Assembly: GCA_017936685.1 (NCBI GenBank)
Contig: JAGBFA010000009.1
Location: 62,001 to 126,000 of the forward strand
Direction: 5' to 3'
From: Alistipes sp.
GTDB lineage: Bacteria; Bacteroidota; Bacteroidia; Bacteroidales; Rikenellaceae
Length of the DNA stretch: 64,000 bases
Shown here: positions 34,249 to 43,272 of the stretch, in pieces
Layout: each line of letters begins with the position of its first letter
Numbering within the stretch: position 1 is the stretch's first letter
Program-made: the position numbers and the translations under genes
The notes under the pieces: generated by a model
Told to the model about the DNA's origin: nothing
The model's database searches: none
What the model saw: the letters and a program-made list of their open reading frames with translations, nothing else

Positions 34249-35333
34249 TGCCTGATCTCCCCCTCGCTTACGTTGAACAGACGGTATGTCGCTCCGGCAC
34301 GGTCGAGCGTGCTTTGCAGACGCACCTTGTTGCAGTCGGTTATCAATATCTGCCCGAACCGCTCGCCCGAGACCAACGCGAGCAGCTGCGCCACGCGCCG
34401 CATGTCGAGCTTGTCGAACAGGTCGTCGAGCAGCAGTATGGGACGCTCCCCGCGATGCTCCGACAGCAGAGTGTATTGTGCCAGCTTCAACGCGACAAGA
34501 AACGATTTCTGCTGCCCCTGCGAGCCGTATTTGCGCAGCGGATAGCCGCCTATGCCCAAGACCATATCGTCGCGGTGTATGCCGCATGTGGTGTATTCGT
34601 TGACAAAATCCCGCTGCCGCGAGGCCAGAAGCAGCTCCGTGAGCGGCCGCTCGGCCAGCTCCGAGCGGTAGGTGATCTCCACCTTTTCGCGATCCTCCGA
34701 CAGCAGGGCGTAGTATTGCTCGACAAGCGGTGTCATCTGCCCGATGATATCCGTCCGGCGGCGGTATATGACCTCGCCGCTGTCGGCCAGCATGCGGTCG
34801 TAGATGGCGAGCATATCCTCCGCAGGCGAGGTTTTGAGTAGCTTGTTGCGCTCGGCCAGAGCCGCGTTGTAGCGTATCAGGGCCGTCAGATAGCTGCGGT
34901 CGATCTGCGATATGAACGAGTTGAGATAGCGTCGCCGCTCCTCGGCCGAGTCGCTTATGAGTGCCGTGTCCGACGGCGAGACCACCACTATGGGAAAGGC
35001 TCCGACGTGATCCGACAGACGTTCGTACTCCTTGCCGTTGCGTTTCAGAGTCTTGCCGCTGCGGCGCGAGTAGCTGCACGACACCTGCTCGGCGCGTCCG
35101 TCGTCGCAGGTGAAACGCCCGTCGAGCATGAAGAACTCGTCGCCGTGCCGCACGCTCTGCGAATCGGTCATCGAGAGCATCGACTTGGCCATCGACAGAT
35201 AGTGCACGGCATCGAGCACGTTGGTCTTGCCCGCACCGTTGTCGCCCACCAGACAGTTGATGCCCTCGGAGAGCGTCAGCTGCTGCTCGGCGATGTTCTT
35301 GAATCCTATCAGCGATATGTCGCGTAATACCAT
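34245..35333 (-). CDS. recF: DNA replication and repair protein RecF
   Basis: 362 residues of the SMC-like RecF ATPase that helps load RecA at gaps. Walker A is VGDNGAGKTNVLDAVHYL near residue 29, preceded by the typical MVLRDISLIGFKNI start. VVSPSDTALISDSAEERRRY near 115 is a RecF signature, SQGQQKSFLVALKLAQ near 273 is the ABC signature, and ILLLDDLFDKLDMRRV near 298 contains Walker B and the D-loop. The gene overlaps the DUF721 gene downstream and diverges from the TPR gene. Nothing unusual was seen. Confidence 0.95.
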   Translation of the reverse strand: MVLRDISLIGFKNIAEQQLTLSEGINCLVGDNGAGKTNVLDAVHYLSMAKSMLSMTDSQSVRHGDEFFMLDGRFTCDDGRAEQVSCSYSRRSGKTLKRNGKEYERLSDHVGAFPIVVVSPSDTALISDSAEERRRYLNSFISQIDRSYLTALIRYNAALAERNKLLKTSPAEDMLAIYDRMLADSGEVIYRRRTDIIGQMTPLVEQYYALLSEDREKVEITYRSELAERPLTELLLASRQRDFVNEYTTCGIHRDDMVLGIGGYPLRKYGSQGQQKSFLVALKLAQYTLLSEHRGERPILLLDDLFDKLDMRRVAQLLALVSGERFGQILITDCNKVRLQSTLDRAGATYRLFNVSEGEIRQ

Positions 35334-35446
35334 AAACAGTGTTTTTGCACTCCAAAGATACGCTTTTTTTCAGAGATATTTGCCGCTGTCGGGCTGTTTG
35401 CGCTATTTTTTCGCCGTAAATACTGCCGGTTTTAGATAATTTATTA

Positions 35447-35454
35447 TACTTTTG
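35447..35454 (+). promoter_or_regulatory. Candidate -7 box for the TPR-ribH-like unit
   Basis: TACTTTTG matches TAnnTTTG exactly, 45 nt before the ATG at 35499. No good TTTG box lies at the expected distance upstream, so only the -7 element is convincing. Confidence 0.5.
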
Positions 35455-35498
35455 TAGTTTGAACGAGAAAATATAAACTAAAAACTATAACGTATTTT

Positions 35499-36155
35499 AT
35501 GGCAAACAAAGTGGAAACCCCTCAGCAAGATGTAATGATCGAGGCTAAGGGTAAGTTGGAGACCTTTTTCGAGAAACGCAGCAAGCTGATATTGTGGGGT
35601 TTGCTCATCATCGCATGCGTGTGCGTGATATTCTTCTTCTGGCGCAGCCGTTCGGAGAGCCGCGCGCGCGTGGCCGAGGCCAATGCGCAGGTGGCATTGG
35701 TGGCAGCATACGATGCCATCGAGATTAACGACTATGCCGCCGCTGCCGCCGCTGCCGAGCAGGTCATCTCGCAATACGGGGATACCGATGCCGCCAATCT
35801 CGCGGCATATATCGCCGGTGCGAGCTATATGAAGACGGGCGATTTCGACAATGCCCGCAAGTATCTGGCCAAGTACGAGGCTAAGGAGGGTGTTGCGGCC
35901 GACATGATCAATGCCATGGCATTGGGTCTTCAAGGCGATATAGCCGTCGAGCAGGACGACTTGCAGGCTGCTGCCGGCTTCTTCGCCAAGGCTGCCGCCG
36001 CAAGCACCGATCCTGTGACCGAGCCGATGTTCCTGCGCAAGCTGGCTGCCGTATATGCCGCTCAGGGCGAGCAGGAGAAGGCCGCCGAGTGCTATCGCAA
36101 GATTGTGGAGAAGTATCCCGCACAGGCCGCTTCGGTCGAGAAGTATCTCAAATAG
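35499..36155 (+). CDS. TPR-containing single-pass membrane protein
   Basis: 218 residues. A cytoplasmic start (MANKVETPQQDVMIEAKGKL) precedes one strong membrane helix (LILWGLLIIACVCVIFFFWR, residues ~29-48). The rest is an Ala-rich TPR array: AAEQVISQYGDTDAANLAAY near 84, GASYMKTGDFDNARKYLAKY near 105, and FLRKLAAVYAAQGEQEKAAE near 176, followed by CYRKIVEKYP. The layout resembles YfgM/tol-pal-type TPR membrane proteins that assist envelope proteins. It is followed 34 nt later by the RibH-like gene, so the two are probably co-transcribed. Confidence 0.85.
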   Translation: MANKVETPQQDVMIEAKGKLETFFEKRSKLILWGLLIIACVCVIFFFWRSRSESRARVAEANAQVALVAAYDAIEINDYAAAAAAAEQVISQYGDTDAANLAAYIAGASYMKTGDFDNARKYLAKYEAKEGVAADMINAMALGLQGDIAVEQDDLQAAAGFFAKAAAASTDPVTEPMFLRKLAAVYAAQGEQEKAAECYRKIVEKYPAQAASVEKYLK

Positions 36156-36189
36156 TCTGCCGTCGGTCGTATTTATCCGGTAACGTGTA

Positions 36190-36630
36190 ATGGGTAAGGC
36201 CTCGCGTTCGAACTTCAACGGCAATAGTGCCGTTTCGGCTGTCGATATGAAATTCGGAGTACTCATCGTCGATGAGTATTCCGATTTTGTTGACCGCCAT
36301 ATCGGTGCCATGCTCGAAATGCTGCGCCGTCTGGGTTGTCTGGACAACGATATTATCGTCAAGCAGATCCCCTCTTTGGTCGATACGGTGCTCGGCGTGC
36401 AGTTCTTCGCCGAATATACCGATGTCGACGGCGTGATCGTGGTTATGCCCACCGAAAAGCTCTATGCCGTCCAAGCACTTCTCAATGGTATCGTTCATCT
36501 GCAAATGCAGTGGAACATGCCCGTCTGCATAGGCGGCAGCGAGCGCGCTGCCGATATCGTTCAGATGGTGGCTCTGCAATGCGAGATGGAAGATGAGGCG
36601 CCGGAGCAGGCGGAGCGTACTTTTTCGTGA
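36190..36630 (+). CDS. RibH-like protein (lumazine synthase fold) lacking the active-site motifs
   Basis: 146 residues. From MKFGVLIVDEYSDFVDRHI onwards it aligns by eye with 6,7-dimethyl-8-ribityllumazine synthase: CLDNDIIVKQIPSLVDTVLG corresponds to the EENIxVKxVPGSFEL region, and VDGVIVVMPTEKLYAVQALL to the D-A-V-I-x-L-G-x-V-I-R-G-x-T-x-H-F block. However, PGSFE has become PSLVD, and the RGxTxHFDYV segment with the catalytic His is replaced by PTEKLYAVQA. NMPVCIGG replaces the usual PVxxGVLT. It is therefore a catalytically unlikely paralogue or a decaying copy. The last codons (RTFS, TGA) are formed by a TTTTTCGTGA unit of the adjacent repeat. Confidence 0.7.
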   Translation: MGKASRSNFNGNSAVSAVDMKFGVLIVDEYSDFVDRHIGAMLEMLRRLGCLDNDIIVKQIPSLVDTVLGVQFFAEYTDVDGVIVVMPTEKLYAVQALLNGIVHLQMQWNMPVCIGGSERAADIVQMVALQCEMEDEAPEQAERTFS

Positions 36631-36631
36631 C

Positions 36632-36754
36632 TTTTTCGTGAAAAGGCGTCATTAGCGTCACCTCAATCATTGGCGCGAATAGGCAGTACGTCGAGTACAG
36701 CCTATCCGCGCCAATTTCATGTCGGCACCGCTACTAACGCCTTTTGACGAAAAA
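36632..36754 (+). repeat. Covarying inverted-repeat element, copy E
   Basis: Ends TTTTTCGTGAAAAGGCGTC and AACGCCTTTTGACGAAAAA. The inner stem is GGCGCGAATAGGCAGTAC / GTACAGCCTATCCGCGCC. An extra TTTTTCGTGA unit (36621-36630) just before it supplies the stop codon of the RibH-like gene. Confidence 0.85.
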
Positions 36755-36776
36755 GTAGGTAGTGGTTCTTTGGAGG

Positions 36777-36898
36777 TTTTTCGTGAAAAGCGGTCATTTG
36801 CTTCCGCTCGCTCAATTGGGCGAACGGGCAGTACGTCAAGTACAGCCCGTCCGCCCAATTTTCGTTGCGCGTTGCAACTAACCGCTTTTGACGAAAAA
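36777..36898 (+). repeat. Covarying inverted-repeat element, copy F
   Basis: Second member of the E-F pair with the conserved linker GTAGGTAGTGGTTCTTTGGAGG. The ends TTTTTCGTGAAAAGCGG and CCGCTTTTGACGAAAAA pair. The inner stem GGGCGAACGGGCAGTAC / GTACAGCCCGTCCGCCC is almost the same as in copy A, but the ~80-bp extra segment of A is absent. Confidence 0.85.
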
Positions 36899-36938
36899 GT
36901 GGCGCATAGTTCTTTGGAGACTATTTCCACATCAACAA

Positions 36939-37173
36939 TGTCATTCTGAACGCAGTGAAGAATCTGGTTGGGGACGATGTGCGAAGTCGATATGCCCGCT
37001 CTGTCATTCTGAGGAGGACGGAACGTCCGACGCGAGAATCTCTCTTTCGGCCGGCAAACACTCTCCCCACGGCGAGACTCCCACGTCGCCTGCGGCTCCT
37101 CGGAGTGACAGTACGGTGGCCTTGTCGTCCACAACCGGATTCTTCGTTCCGCAATGCTCCACTCAGAATGACA
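36939..37173 (+). repeat. Nested hairpin repeats (TGTCATTCTGA family enclosing a GAGGAGGACGG family)
   Basis: Outer arms TGTCATTCTGAACGCAGTG and CACTCAGAATGACA enclose an inner unit at 37012-37110. The inner unit runs from TGTCATTCTGAGGAGGACGG to GCGGCTCCTCGGAGTGACA. The same nested order recurs at 42738-42983. The rest of the gap to 37431 holds the GH31 terminator and a further repeat segment (CCCCACATGGAGCGCGAT) shared with ~42998. No gene is supported here. Confidence 0.7.
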
Positions 37174-37216
37174 GACCACCTTCCAACGCCCCACATGGAG
37201 CGCGATCAATCGCGCG

Positions 37217-37244
37217 ACAAAAGCCCCTCCCGAGGGAGGGGCTT
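37217..37244 (-). terminator. Intrinsic terminator of the GH3/GH31 operon
   Basis: On the minus strand AAGCCCCTCCC and GGGAGGGGCTT form an 11-bp stem with a 2-nt loop, followed by TTTG. It lies about 190 nt beyond the GH31 stop codon. Confidence 0.6.
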
Positions 37245-37431
37245 ACGCCGCGTCGCTACGCGACTTTTTGCGTCGTGACTGCTTTGGCGGCTCGGCAACT
37301 CGCAAGCGATTGCACTCGCCTGTCGCAGCAGTTAGGGTGGGGTCAGAATTATAAAACGGCGCAAGCCGTCGCTCTGTGGCCGACATTTGTTCTGTTTGCA
37401 GGCGAGTCGCGATTGCCGTGCGGCCGGCCTA

Positions 37432-40068
37432 TTATCTTACGAATGCGGCGGTTTGCGCTTCGAGCCGCTGTTTGAACTCCTCGTCGATGTCGATGCCGCG
37501 CAGCTGCTCGATCATCTCGGGCAGTGACCGGCGGCACTCGTCGACATAGAGGTCGATGTTGGCGGGATCCTCCATGACGAACGAGCCTAACTGCGACACT
37601 TTGAGATAGGCCTCGGGCAGCATGGCCAGGCGGTCGTAGCGGTTGTAGACGATCTTGAACTCGTCGGTCAGGTGCTCGAAGCGGCTGACGATGCCGCGGC
37701 AGCCGTCGAGACGGTCGCGGTGCGCCATCTGCTGGGCATCGAACGAGCACTCCACGCGCAGCTCGCCGTCGCAGGGCAGGCTGTCGGTGAATATGCGCAC
37801 GGCGAACGTGCGGCCGTCGTATGTCCACTGGTCACGGCCTGCGAAGCGGTTGTAAGCGACCTCGCGGCCGTTGATCTTCACGCTGCGGGGCGGATATACG
37901 CCCAAGAGCCGTATCTCGTAGAGTCTTTCGGCGGGCATGCCCTCGAAGCTGCCGCGGCGCGGCTCGACCGTGAGGGTCAGGCGTTCGTCGGTCGACTCCT
38001 TGCTGATCGTGGTAAGGGCGTATGCCGTGTCGTACTCCTTCGAGTGGCCGTCGTCCTCGTAGAGCGTGTACGACGAAGTGCCGTTGCCGGGTGCGACGGT
38101 GATTGTCAGTCGGTTATCGATCTGTTGCAGGTTGTCGATCTGCTCGTCGGCCATGGGTATGATGGCTCCGGCCTTGACGAAGAAGGGATTTTCGTCGATG
38201 GTGTAGCGCATCTCATGGCGGCCGCCGCCGTACATGATGCCTGTGGCCATGTCGTACCACTCGCCCTCGGGCAGCCACATCGTGCGGCGTGCAAGACGCG
38301 TAACCTTGTCGGCCGGCTCGGCTATGGCCGTCACGATCATCTCGTCGCCCAACATGTGCTGCTCCTTGTAGTCGTAGGCCTCGTCTGCTTCGGGATAGGC
38401 GTAGTACATCGGGCGGCACATCGATATGCCCGTATCGTAGCCCTGCCGCGCCGCCGTGTAGATATAGGGCGAGAGGGTGTAGCGCAGGCGTATGGCGTCG
38501 CGCAGCGTAAACATATTTTCACCGAATGCCCAGATGCGGCGTTCGATCGCGCTGTCCTTTGTGCAGTGCGTCTTGAATATGGGGGTGAAGACTGCATATT
38601 GCAGCCAGCGCGTGAAAAGCTCCTCGTCGGTGTAGTCGATGCCTTTGGGCAGCATGTGGCCGCCTATGTCGTGACCCCAGTAGCCGTAGCATACGTTCGA
38701 GGCCGTGGCCGTGAAGTAGGGCATGAAGCCCAGACTCGCCCACGTGGCGTAGACATCGCCCGAAAATGCCGTCTGATAGCGGTGCGAACCCAATCCGCCC
38801 CAGCGGTGATAGATCATCGGGCGGTCGGGCGACGAGAGGTCGTTGTCGATGAAGAAGGTGTGGTTGAGCCAGAAGGTGTTGCTTACCGAGGGCATGAACT
38901 TGCTCTGCTTCCACTGCTGCCAGTCGAGCCACCAGAAGTCGATGCCCTCCTGCTGCATGGGGTGCAGCACGGTCTTGAAATAGCTGTCGGCCCACTGCTG
39001 TTGGCAGATGCGGAACGGTATGGGTTCGCCGCGCTGCTCCCAGCCGTAGTCGTCGGCAAAGGCCTCGTAGATCGATTCGTAGGGCTGAATGCCCGATGCC
39101 GGGTGGAGGTTGAGCGACACTTTCAGACGCTGGTCGTGCGCCCACCTGAGGAAGTTGCGGTGCGAGGGGAACAGCTCCTTTTTCCATGTATAGCCCGTCC
39201 AGCCTATGCGCTGGCCGTATTCGTCGCGCTTGGTATCGATGCTCGACAAGCCCCATGTGTCGTGCCACTCCATGTCGACAATGAGCACGTCGATGGGTAT
39301 CGAGAGCGAGCGTATCTGCCCGACAAGACGCACCAACTCGTCGTCGGAGTATTGCCAGTAGCGGCTCCACCAGTAGCCGAAGGCGTACTTGGGCGGCAGC
39401 GGCTGACGGCCTCCTACGAGCGTGTAGTCGCCGATGGCCTTGGTGTAGTCGTGGCCGTATGCCATTATGTACCAGTCGATGCGCTCGACGGTCGTGTCGC
39501 GCTCGGCGACCCAGCTGCCCCAGCGGCTGTCGTCGGCTACCATCAGCGGCCGGCTGCTCTCGTCGATGATGACCCAGCCGTCGCGCGAGATGACGCCCGG
39601 GTCGAATTTCTCGCCTTTTTTCAGTTTCCAGCCGTCGGTGCCGTCGAGCGTGCGCATGGTGCCTTGCAGGTTGCCCTCGTCGGTCATGCCCGGCCGCCAC
39701 GTCACCTTGCGCCCGTTCATGGTGAACTCCACCGATAGGTTGTCCTTAGAGAACTTCCCGTCGGGACGATAGGTCAGGCGCACGGCATCGGTGGTTATGA
39801 CCACCTTGTTGCGTGTGACGCTTCGGCGGAACTCCACTCCGTCGAATGCGCGGTTGACAATGCCTAACGTGGCATTGTCCTCGAAGCGGCCGTCCTCGCT
39901 CCACTCCATGCGGATCATCTGCGGCGTGAGCACCGTGAAACGTGCGTTGCCCGCCACCACCGTCTGCGCCTCGCGGGCACGCGGCTCGTATTGCGGACGG
40001 GCTGCGAATGCCGCACCGCAGCCGAGCGTCAGTACGGCGATGAGTAAAAATCGGTTCAGTCTGTTCAT
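37432..40068 (-). CDS. Glycoside hydrolase family 31 (alpha-glucosidase/alpha-xylosidase type), secreted
   Basis: 878 residues with a signal peptide (MNRLNRFLLIAVLTLGCGAA, then FAARP). The N-terminal beta-sandwich (GH31_N) runs to about residue 210. The TIM barrel starts at KYAFGYWWSRYWQYSDDELV. DVLIVDMEWHDTWG lies near 243, IDFWWLDWQQWKQSKF near 345 holds the nucleophile Asp, and GHDIGGHM near 447 holds the acid/base Asp. DUF5110-like and beta domains follow, then a ~90-residue helical tail after CSFDAQQMAH. It would remove alpha-linked glucose or xylose in the periplasm or at the surface. It is the last gene of the minus-strand operon, 29 nt after GH3-a. Confidence 0.9.
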   Translation of the reverse strand: MNRLNRFLLIAVLTLGCGAAFAARPQYEPRAREAQTVVAGNARFTVLTPQMIRMEWSEDGRFEDNATLGIVNRAFDGVEFRRSVTRNKVVITTDAVRLTYRPDGKFSKDNLSVEFTMNGRKVTWRPGMTDEGNLQGTMRTLDGTDGWKLKKGEKFDPGVISRDGWVIIDESSRPLMVADDSRWGSWVAERDTTVERIDWYIMAYGHDYTKAIGDYTLVGGRQPLPPKYAFGYWWSRYWQYSDDELVRLVGQIRSLSIPIDVLIVDMEWHDTWGLSSIDTKRDEYGQRIGWTGYTWKKELFPSHRNFLRWAHDQRLKVSLNLHPASGIQPYESIYEAFADDYGWEQRGEPIPFRICQQQWADSYFKTVLHPMQQEGIDFWWLDWQQWKQSKFMPSVSNTFWLNHTFFIDNDLSSPDRPMIYHRWGGLGSHRYQTAFSGDVYATWASLGFMPYFTATASNVCYGYWGHDIGGHMLPKGIDYTDEELFTRWLQYAVFTPIFKTHCTKDSAIERRIWAFGENMFTLRDAIRLRYTLSPYIYTAARQGYDTGISMCRPMYYAYPEADEAYDYKEQHMLGDEMIVTAIAEPADKVTRLARRTMWLPEGEWYDMATGIMYGGGRHEMRYTIDENPFFVKAGAIIPMADEQIDNLQQIDNRLTITVAPGNGTSSYTLYEDDGHSKEYDTAYALTTISKESTDERLTLTVEPRRGSFEGMPAERLYEIRLLGVYPPRSVKINGREVAYNRFAGRDQWTYDGRTFAVRIFTDSLPCDGELRVECSFDAQQMAHRDRLDGCRGIVSRFEHLTDEFKIVYNRYDRLAMLPEAYLKVSQLGSFVMEDPANIDLYVDECRRSLPEMIEQLRGIDIDEEFKQRLEAQTAAFVR

Positions 40069-40097
40069 ATCGTAAATGTTAGGTTTGATTGCAGTTC

Positions 40098-42458
40098 CTA
40101 TCGGCTCTTTTCGCCGATGAATAGTTCGCCCTCGGGACGCATCGCATCGTGCACCTTGCGCACCTTGTCGCGCTTGACAGTCAGCGTGCGGCCTGCCTGT
40201 TGCAGCGTCTGCGACGAGTCGCCCACCCACAGGCGGTATTTGCCTCTCTGCGTGATCCACGCGCTCTGTCTCTGGTCGAACCATGCCAGATCGTCGACGC
40301 AGATCTTCATCTCGACGGTGCACGCCTCTCCCGGTTGCAGCAGCGGGGTTTTGGCGTATGCCCTCAGCTCGATGCCCGGACGCGGCTCGTCGCCCGTGAG
40401 CTTCGACGAGTAGAGCTGCACCACCTGCTTGGCCGCTGCCGTGCCGGTGTTCGTCACGCGGCACTCGACCGCTATGCCTCCGTCGCCGTCCATGCGCCAT
40501 GCGGGTGCGTCGATCTCGAATGTGGTGTAGGTCAGACCCCAGCCGAAGGGGTAGGCCACCTCCACGTTGCGCGTTGCGAAGTGGCGGTAGCCGACGAATA
40601 TGTCTTCGGTGTAGTTGGTATAGTCGATGTCCTCTACCTCGTAGAACTTCTCGGTCTTGCTGTATCTCAGAAACGACGCGTTGATCTTCCATTCGTAGAC
40701 ATCTTTGGGGAACCGCTGTGCCGACACGTCGTCGTAAGACATGGGCATCGACACGGGCAGGTGTCCGCTCGGCGACACCTTGCCGGCCAGAACATCGGCC
40801 ACGGCGTTGCCTCCCTCCTGCCCCGGCAGCCACGAGATGAGTATGGCATCTACATGGTCGCGCCATGCGGCCGTGTCGACCAGTCCGCAGACGTTGAGTA
40901 TGACGACGACGGGCTTGCCTGCCGCATGGAACACCTCGCCGACCTCGCAGATCATGCGCAGCTCCTTGTCCGTGAGCATGTAGTCGTCCTCTACGTGGCG
41001 GTCGAACGCCTCGCCGGCGTTACGGCCTATGGTGATTATGGCAGCCTCGGCCTCGGGCAGTGCCTTGACGGCAAGCTCGCGGGCACCCTCTATCTCCTCT
41101 TCGCGCTGCTTGGGTATGTACCACGGGCGCGGCGAGTTGATGCTGTCGATGACGGCACCCTCGCGGCGCATGTGCTCGGCGTATGCCGCATCGACCGTGG
41201 GCGCGAGTACGAACCCTGCGTTGCGCATGCCGTCGACAAGATCGACGACATAGGCCTTGTTGACATCGCCCGAGCCTGTTCCGCCGGCGATGAACTTGTA
41301 CGACGAGGTGCCGAACAGTGCCACGCGGCGGGTGTCGGTCAAAGGCAGTGCGCCGTTGTCGTTTTTGAGCAGCACCATGCCCTCGGCTGCCGCACTGCGT
41401 GTCAGGGCGGCATGTGCTGCCAGATCGGGCTTGTCGGAGTATTCGTAACCGGCGAAGCGCGGCGTGCGCAATATAAGCTGCAATATGCGGCGCACCGAAG
41501 AGTCGAGATCCTCCATCGACAGCCTTCCCTGCTCTATGCCTTCGATTATGGCGCGGTAGCGGCTGTCGCTGCCGGGCTGTATCATGTCGTTGCCGGCGGC
41601 GATCTGCGCCGTCGAGCTGAGTCCGCCGCCCCAGTCGGTCATCACAGCACCGTCGAAACCCCACTCGTCGCGCAGTATGTCGGTCAGCAGCCCCCGATCC
41701 TCCGAGGTGTAGCGGCCGTTGACATAGTTGTACGAGGTCATGACCGTCCACGGCGAGGACTCCCTCACGGCATACTCGAAGTTGCGCAGATAGATCTCGC
41801 GCAATGCGCGCTGCGATACCCGGGCGTCGTTGCCCAGACGGTTTATCTCTTGGTTGTTTACGGCGAAGTGCTTGATCGACGTGCCCACGCCTGCGCTCTG
41901 CACGCCGTCGACGTATGCCGCGGCCGTCATGCCCGACAGCAGCGGATCCTCCGAGTAGTATTCGAAGTTGCGGCCGCACAGCGGGTTGCGCTGTATGTTC
42001 ATGCCCGGAGCCAGCAGCACGTCGGCTCCGTATTCGCGCACCTCGTCGCCTATGGCCGCACCTATGTCCTCCACGCACTCGCGGCTCCATGTCGAGGCCA
42101 GCAGCATTCCTATCGGAAAGCCCGTGCAGAAATATGTGCGCTCGTCGCCCTCGCGGCGCGGCGATATGCGCAATCCGGCCGGACCGTCGGCCAGCACTAT
42201 GGCCGGTATGCCGAGCCGCTCTATGGGGTATGTCGTACCTGCCGCACCCGGCACGATCTTCTTTGTGTAGCCTATCACGCCCCCTTCGTCCTCCTGTTTC
42301 AGGCTCGTGCCCACTATCAGGTGCGCCTTCTCTTCTATCGTCATGGCGGCTATCACCTCCTCTATATTGTCGGGATTCAGCTTGGGTGTTTGTGCCTCCG
42401 CCTCGCATATCATACCTGCGAGCATCAGCATCAGGGTTAGTTTTTGCGGTTTCATCAT
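40098..42458 (-). CDS. Glycoside hydrolase family 3 (beta-glucosidase-like), copy a
   Basis: 786 residues with a signal peptide (MMKPQKLTLMLMLAGMICEA). GH3 N-terminal barrel motifs are LADGPAGLRISP near 90, SIKHFAVNNQEINR near 193 and GAVMTDWGGG near 273, where the Asp of TDW is the predicted nucleophile. The C-terminal alpha/beta domain has LLKNDNGALPLT and ILISWLPGQEGGNAVADVL. The fibronectin-III-like tail has PFGWGLTYTTFEI and PGEACTVEMKICVDDLAWFD. It should release a beta-linked sugar from short oligosaccharides or glycosides. It is clearly paralogous to copy c at 45991; block order and motifs match throughout. Confidence 0.93.
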   Translation of the reverse strand: MMKPQKLTLMLMLAGMICEAEAQTPKLNPDNIEEVIAAMTIEEKAHLIVGTSLKQEDEGGVIGYTKKIVPGAAGTTYPIERLGIPAIVLADGPAGLRISPRREGDERTYFCTGFPIGMLLASTWSRECVEDIGAAIGDEVREYGADVLLAPGMNIQRNPLCGRNFEYYSEDPLLSGMTAAAYVDGVQSAGVGTSIKHFAVNNQEINRLGNDARVSQRALREIYLRNFEYAVRESSPWTVMTSYNYVNGRYTSEDRGLLTDILRDEWGFDGAVMTDWGGGLSSTAQIAAGNDMIQPGSDSRYRAIIEGIEQGRLSMEDLDSSVRRILQLILRTPRFAGYEYSDKPDLAAHAALTRSAAAEGMVLLKNDNGALPLTDTRRVALFGTSSYKFIAGGTGSGDVNKAYVVDLVDGMRNAGFVLAPTVDAAYAEHMRREGAVIDSINSPRPWYIPKQREEEIEGARELAVKALPEAEAAIITIGRNAGEAFDRHVEDDYMLTDKELRMICEVGEVFHAAGKPVVVILNVCGLVDTAAWRDHVDAILISWLPGQEGGNAVADVLAGKVSPSGHLPVSMPMSYDDVSAQRFPKDVYEWKINASFLRYSKTEKFYEVEDIDYTNYTEDIFVGYRHFATRNVEVAYPFGWGLTYTTFEIDAPAWRMDGDGGIAVECRVTNTGTAAAKQVVQLYSSKLTGDEPRPGIELRAYAKTPLLQPGEACTVEMKICVDDLAWFDQRQSAWITQRGKYRLWVGDSSQTLQQAGRTLTVKRDKVRKVHDAMRPEGELFIGEKSR

Positions 42459-42507
42459 AGCAGTTAATAGTAGTAATTGAGTTTCAAATATACTAATTTT
42501 TCCGTAA

Positions 42508-42703
42508 TTTTTCGTGAAAAGCAGTCATTTGCTTCCGCGCACTTGCTCGCCCAAATGGGAAATACGTCAGTATGTCCCATCTGGGCGATCTTCGTTTGCG
42601 TTCATTCCATGCACTTTTTCTCGCCGCGGCAAAGCTGAAATAAATTTCGCTTTGCTCGTTCGGCTTAACGAAAAAGTTGCATAATACCGCTTTTGACGAA
42701 AAA
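42508..42703 (+). repeat. Covarying inverted-repeat element, copy G
   Basis: Ends TTTTTCGTGAAAAGCAG and CCGCTTTTGACGAAAAA. The inner stem CGCCCAAATGGGAAATAC / GTATGTCCCATCTGGGCG is fully paired with a changed sequence. It has the ~80-bp extra segment seen in copy A. Unlike the other loci, it sits upstream of a start codon (GH3-a) rather than after a stop. Confidence 0.85.
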
Positions 42704-42737
42704 TTAGGTAGTGGTGCTTTGAAGACTATTCCCATTC

Positions 42738-42983
42738 TGTCATTCTGAATGGAGCAAAGCGAAATGAAGAATCCGGTTGTGGACGATGTGCGTGGTTGAT
42801 ATGCCTGCCCTGTCATTCTGAGGAGGACGGAACGTCCGACGTGAGAATCTCTGTTTCGGACGGCAAACGCGTTCCCGACGGCGAGACTCCCACGTCGCCT
42901 GCGGCTCCTCGGAGTGACAGTATCGCAGTCCTTGTCGTCCCCAACCGGATTCTTCGTTTCACTACGTTGCACTCAGAATGACA
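42738..42983 (+). repeat. Nested hairpin repeats, second full copy
   Basis: Outer arms TGTCATTCTGAATGGAGC and GCACTCAGAATGACA enclose an inner unit at 42811-42919, TGTCATTCTGAGGAGGACGG to GCGGCTCCTCGGAGTGACA. The order and linkers match 36939-37173. A third partial inner arm lies at 43194-43231. No gene is supported in 42459-43394. Confidence 0.7.
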
Positions 42984-43272
42984 GACCACCTGTCAACGCC
43001 CCACATGGAGCGCGATAAATCGCGCGACCGAAGTCCCCTCCGAGGAGGGGATTTAGGGGAGGGTAAAATCTGTATAACGGCGTGAGCCGTAGTTTCGGTG
43101 GTCGATATTGGTTATGCGATTGCAAATCGCGACGTGAGAATCTCGATTTTGGCAGTCAAACTGCACTTTGCAGCGGCAAACGCTCTTACGACCGCGAGAC
43201 TTCCACGTCGCCTGCGGCTCCTCGGAGTGACATACAAACATTTCCCTCTCTTCTCGGCTGGGATTTAAACGG

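Noticed and set aside
36667..37475. Several overlapping open frames on both strands (60-195 codons) in this gap
   Set aside because: They are read through the dispersed repeats. The same peptides (such as CHSEEPQATWESRR or FSRKTSKEPLP) recur in every repeat-filled gap, have no family features and differ in frame. They are translation artefacts of repeat DNA.
40069..40866. N-terminal extension of the GH31 frame by ~265 codons
   Set aside because: The extension overlaps the GH3-a gene out of frame. The ATG at 40068 starts a proper signal peptide, so the extension is spurious.
37672..42440. Very long plus-strand open frames (688 and 763 codons) opposite the GH31 and GH3-a genes
   Set aside because: They are antisense shadows caused by high GC and codon bias. 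The minus strand encodes complete, motif-bearing enzymes, and the plus-strand translations show no family features.
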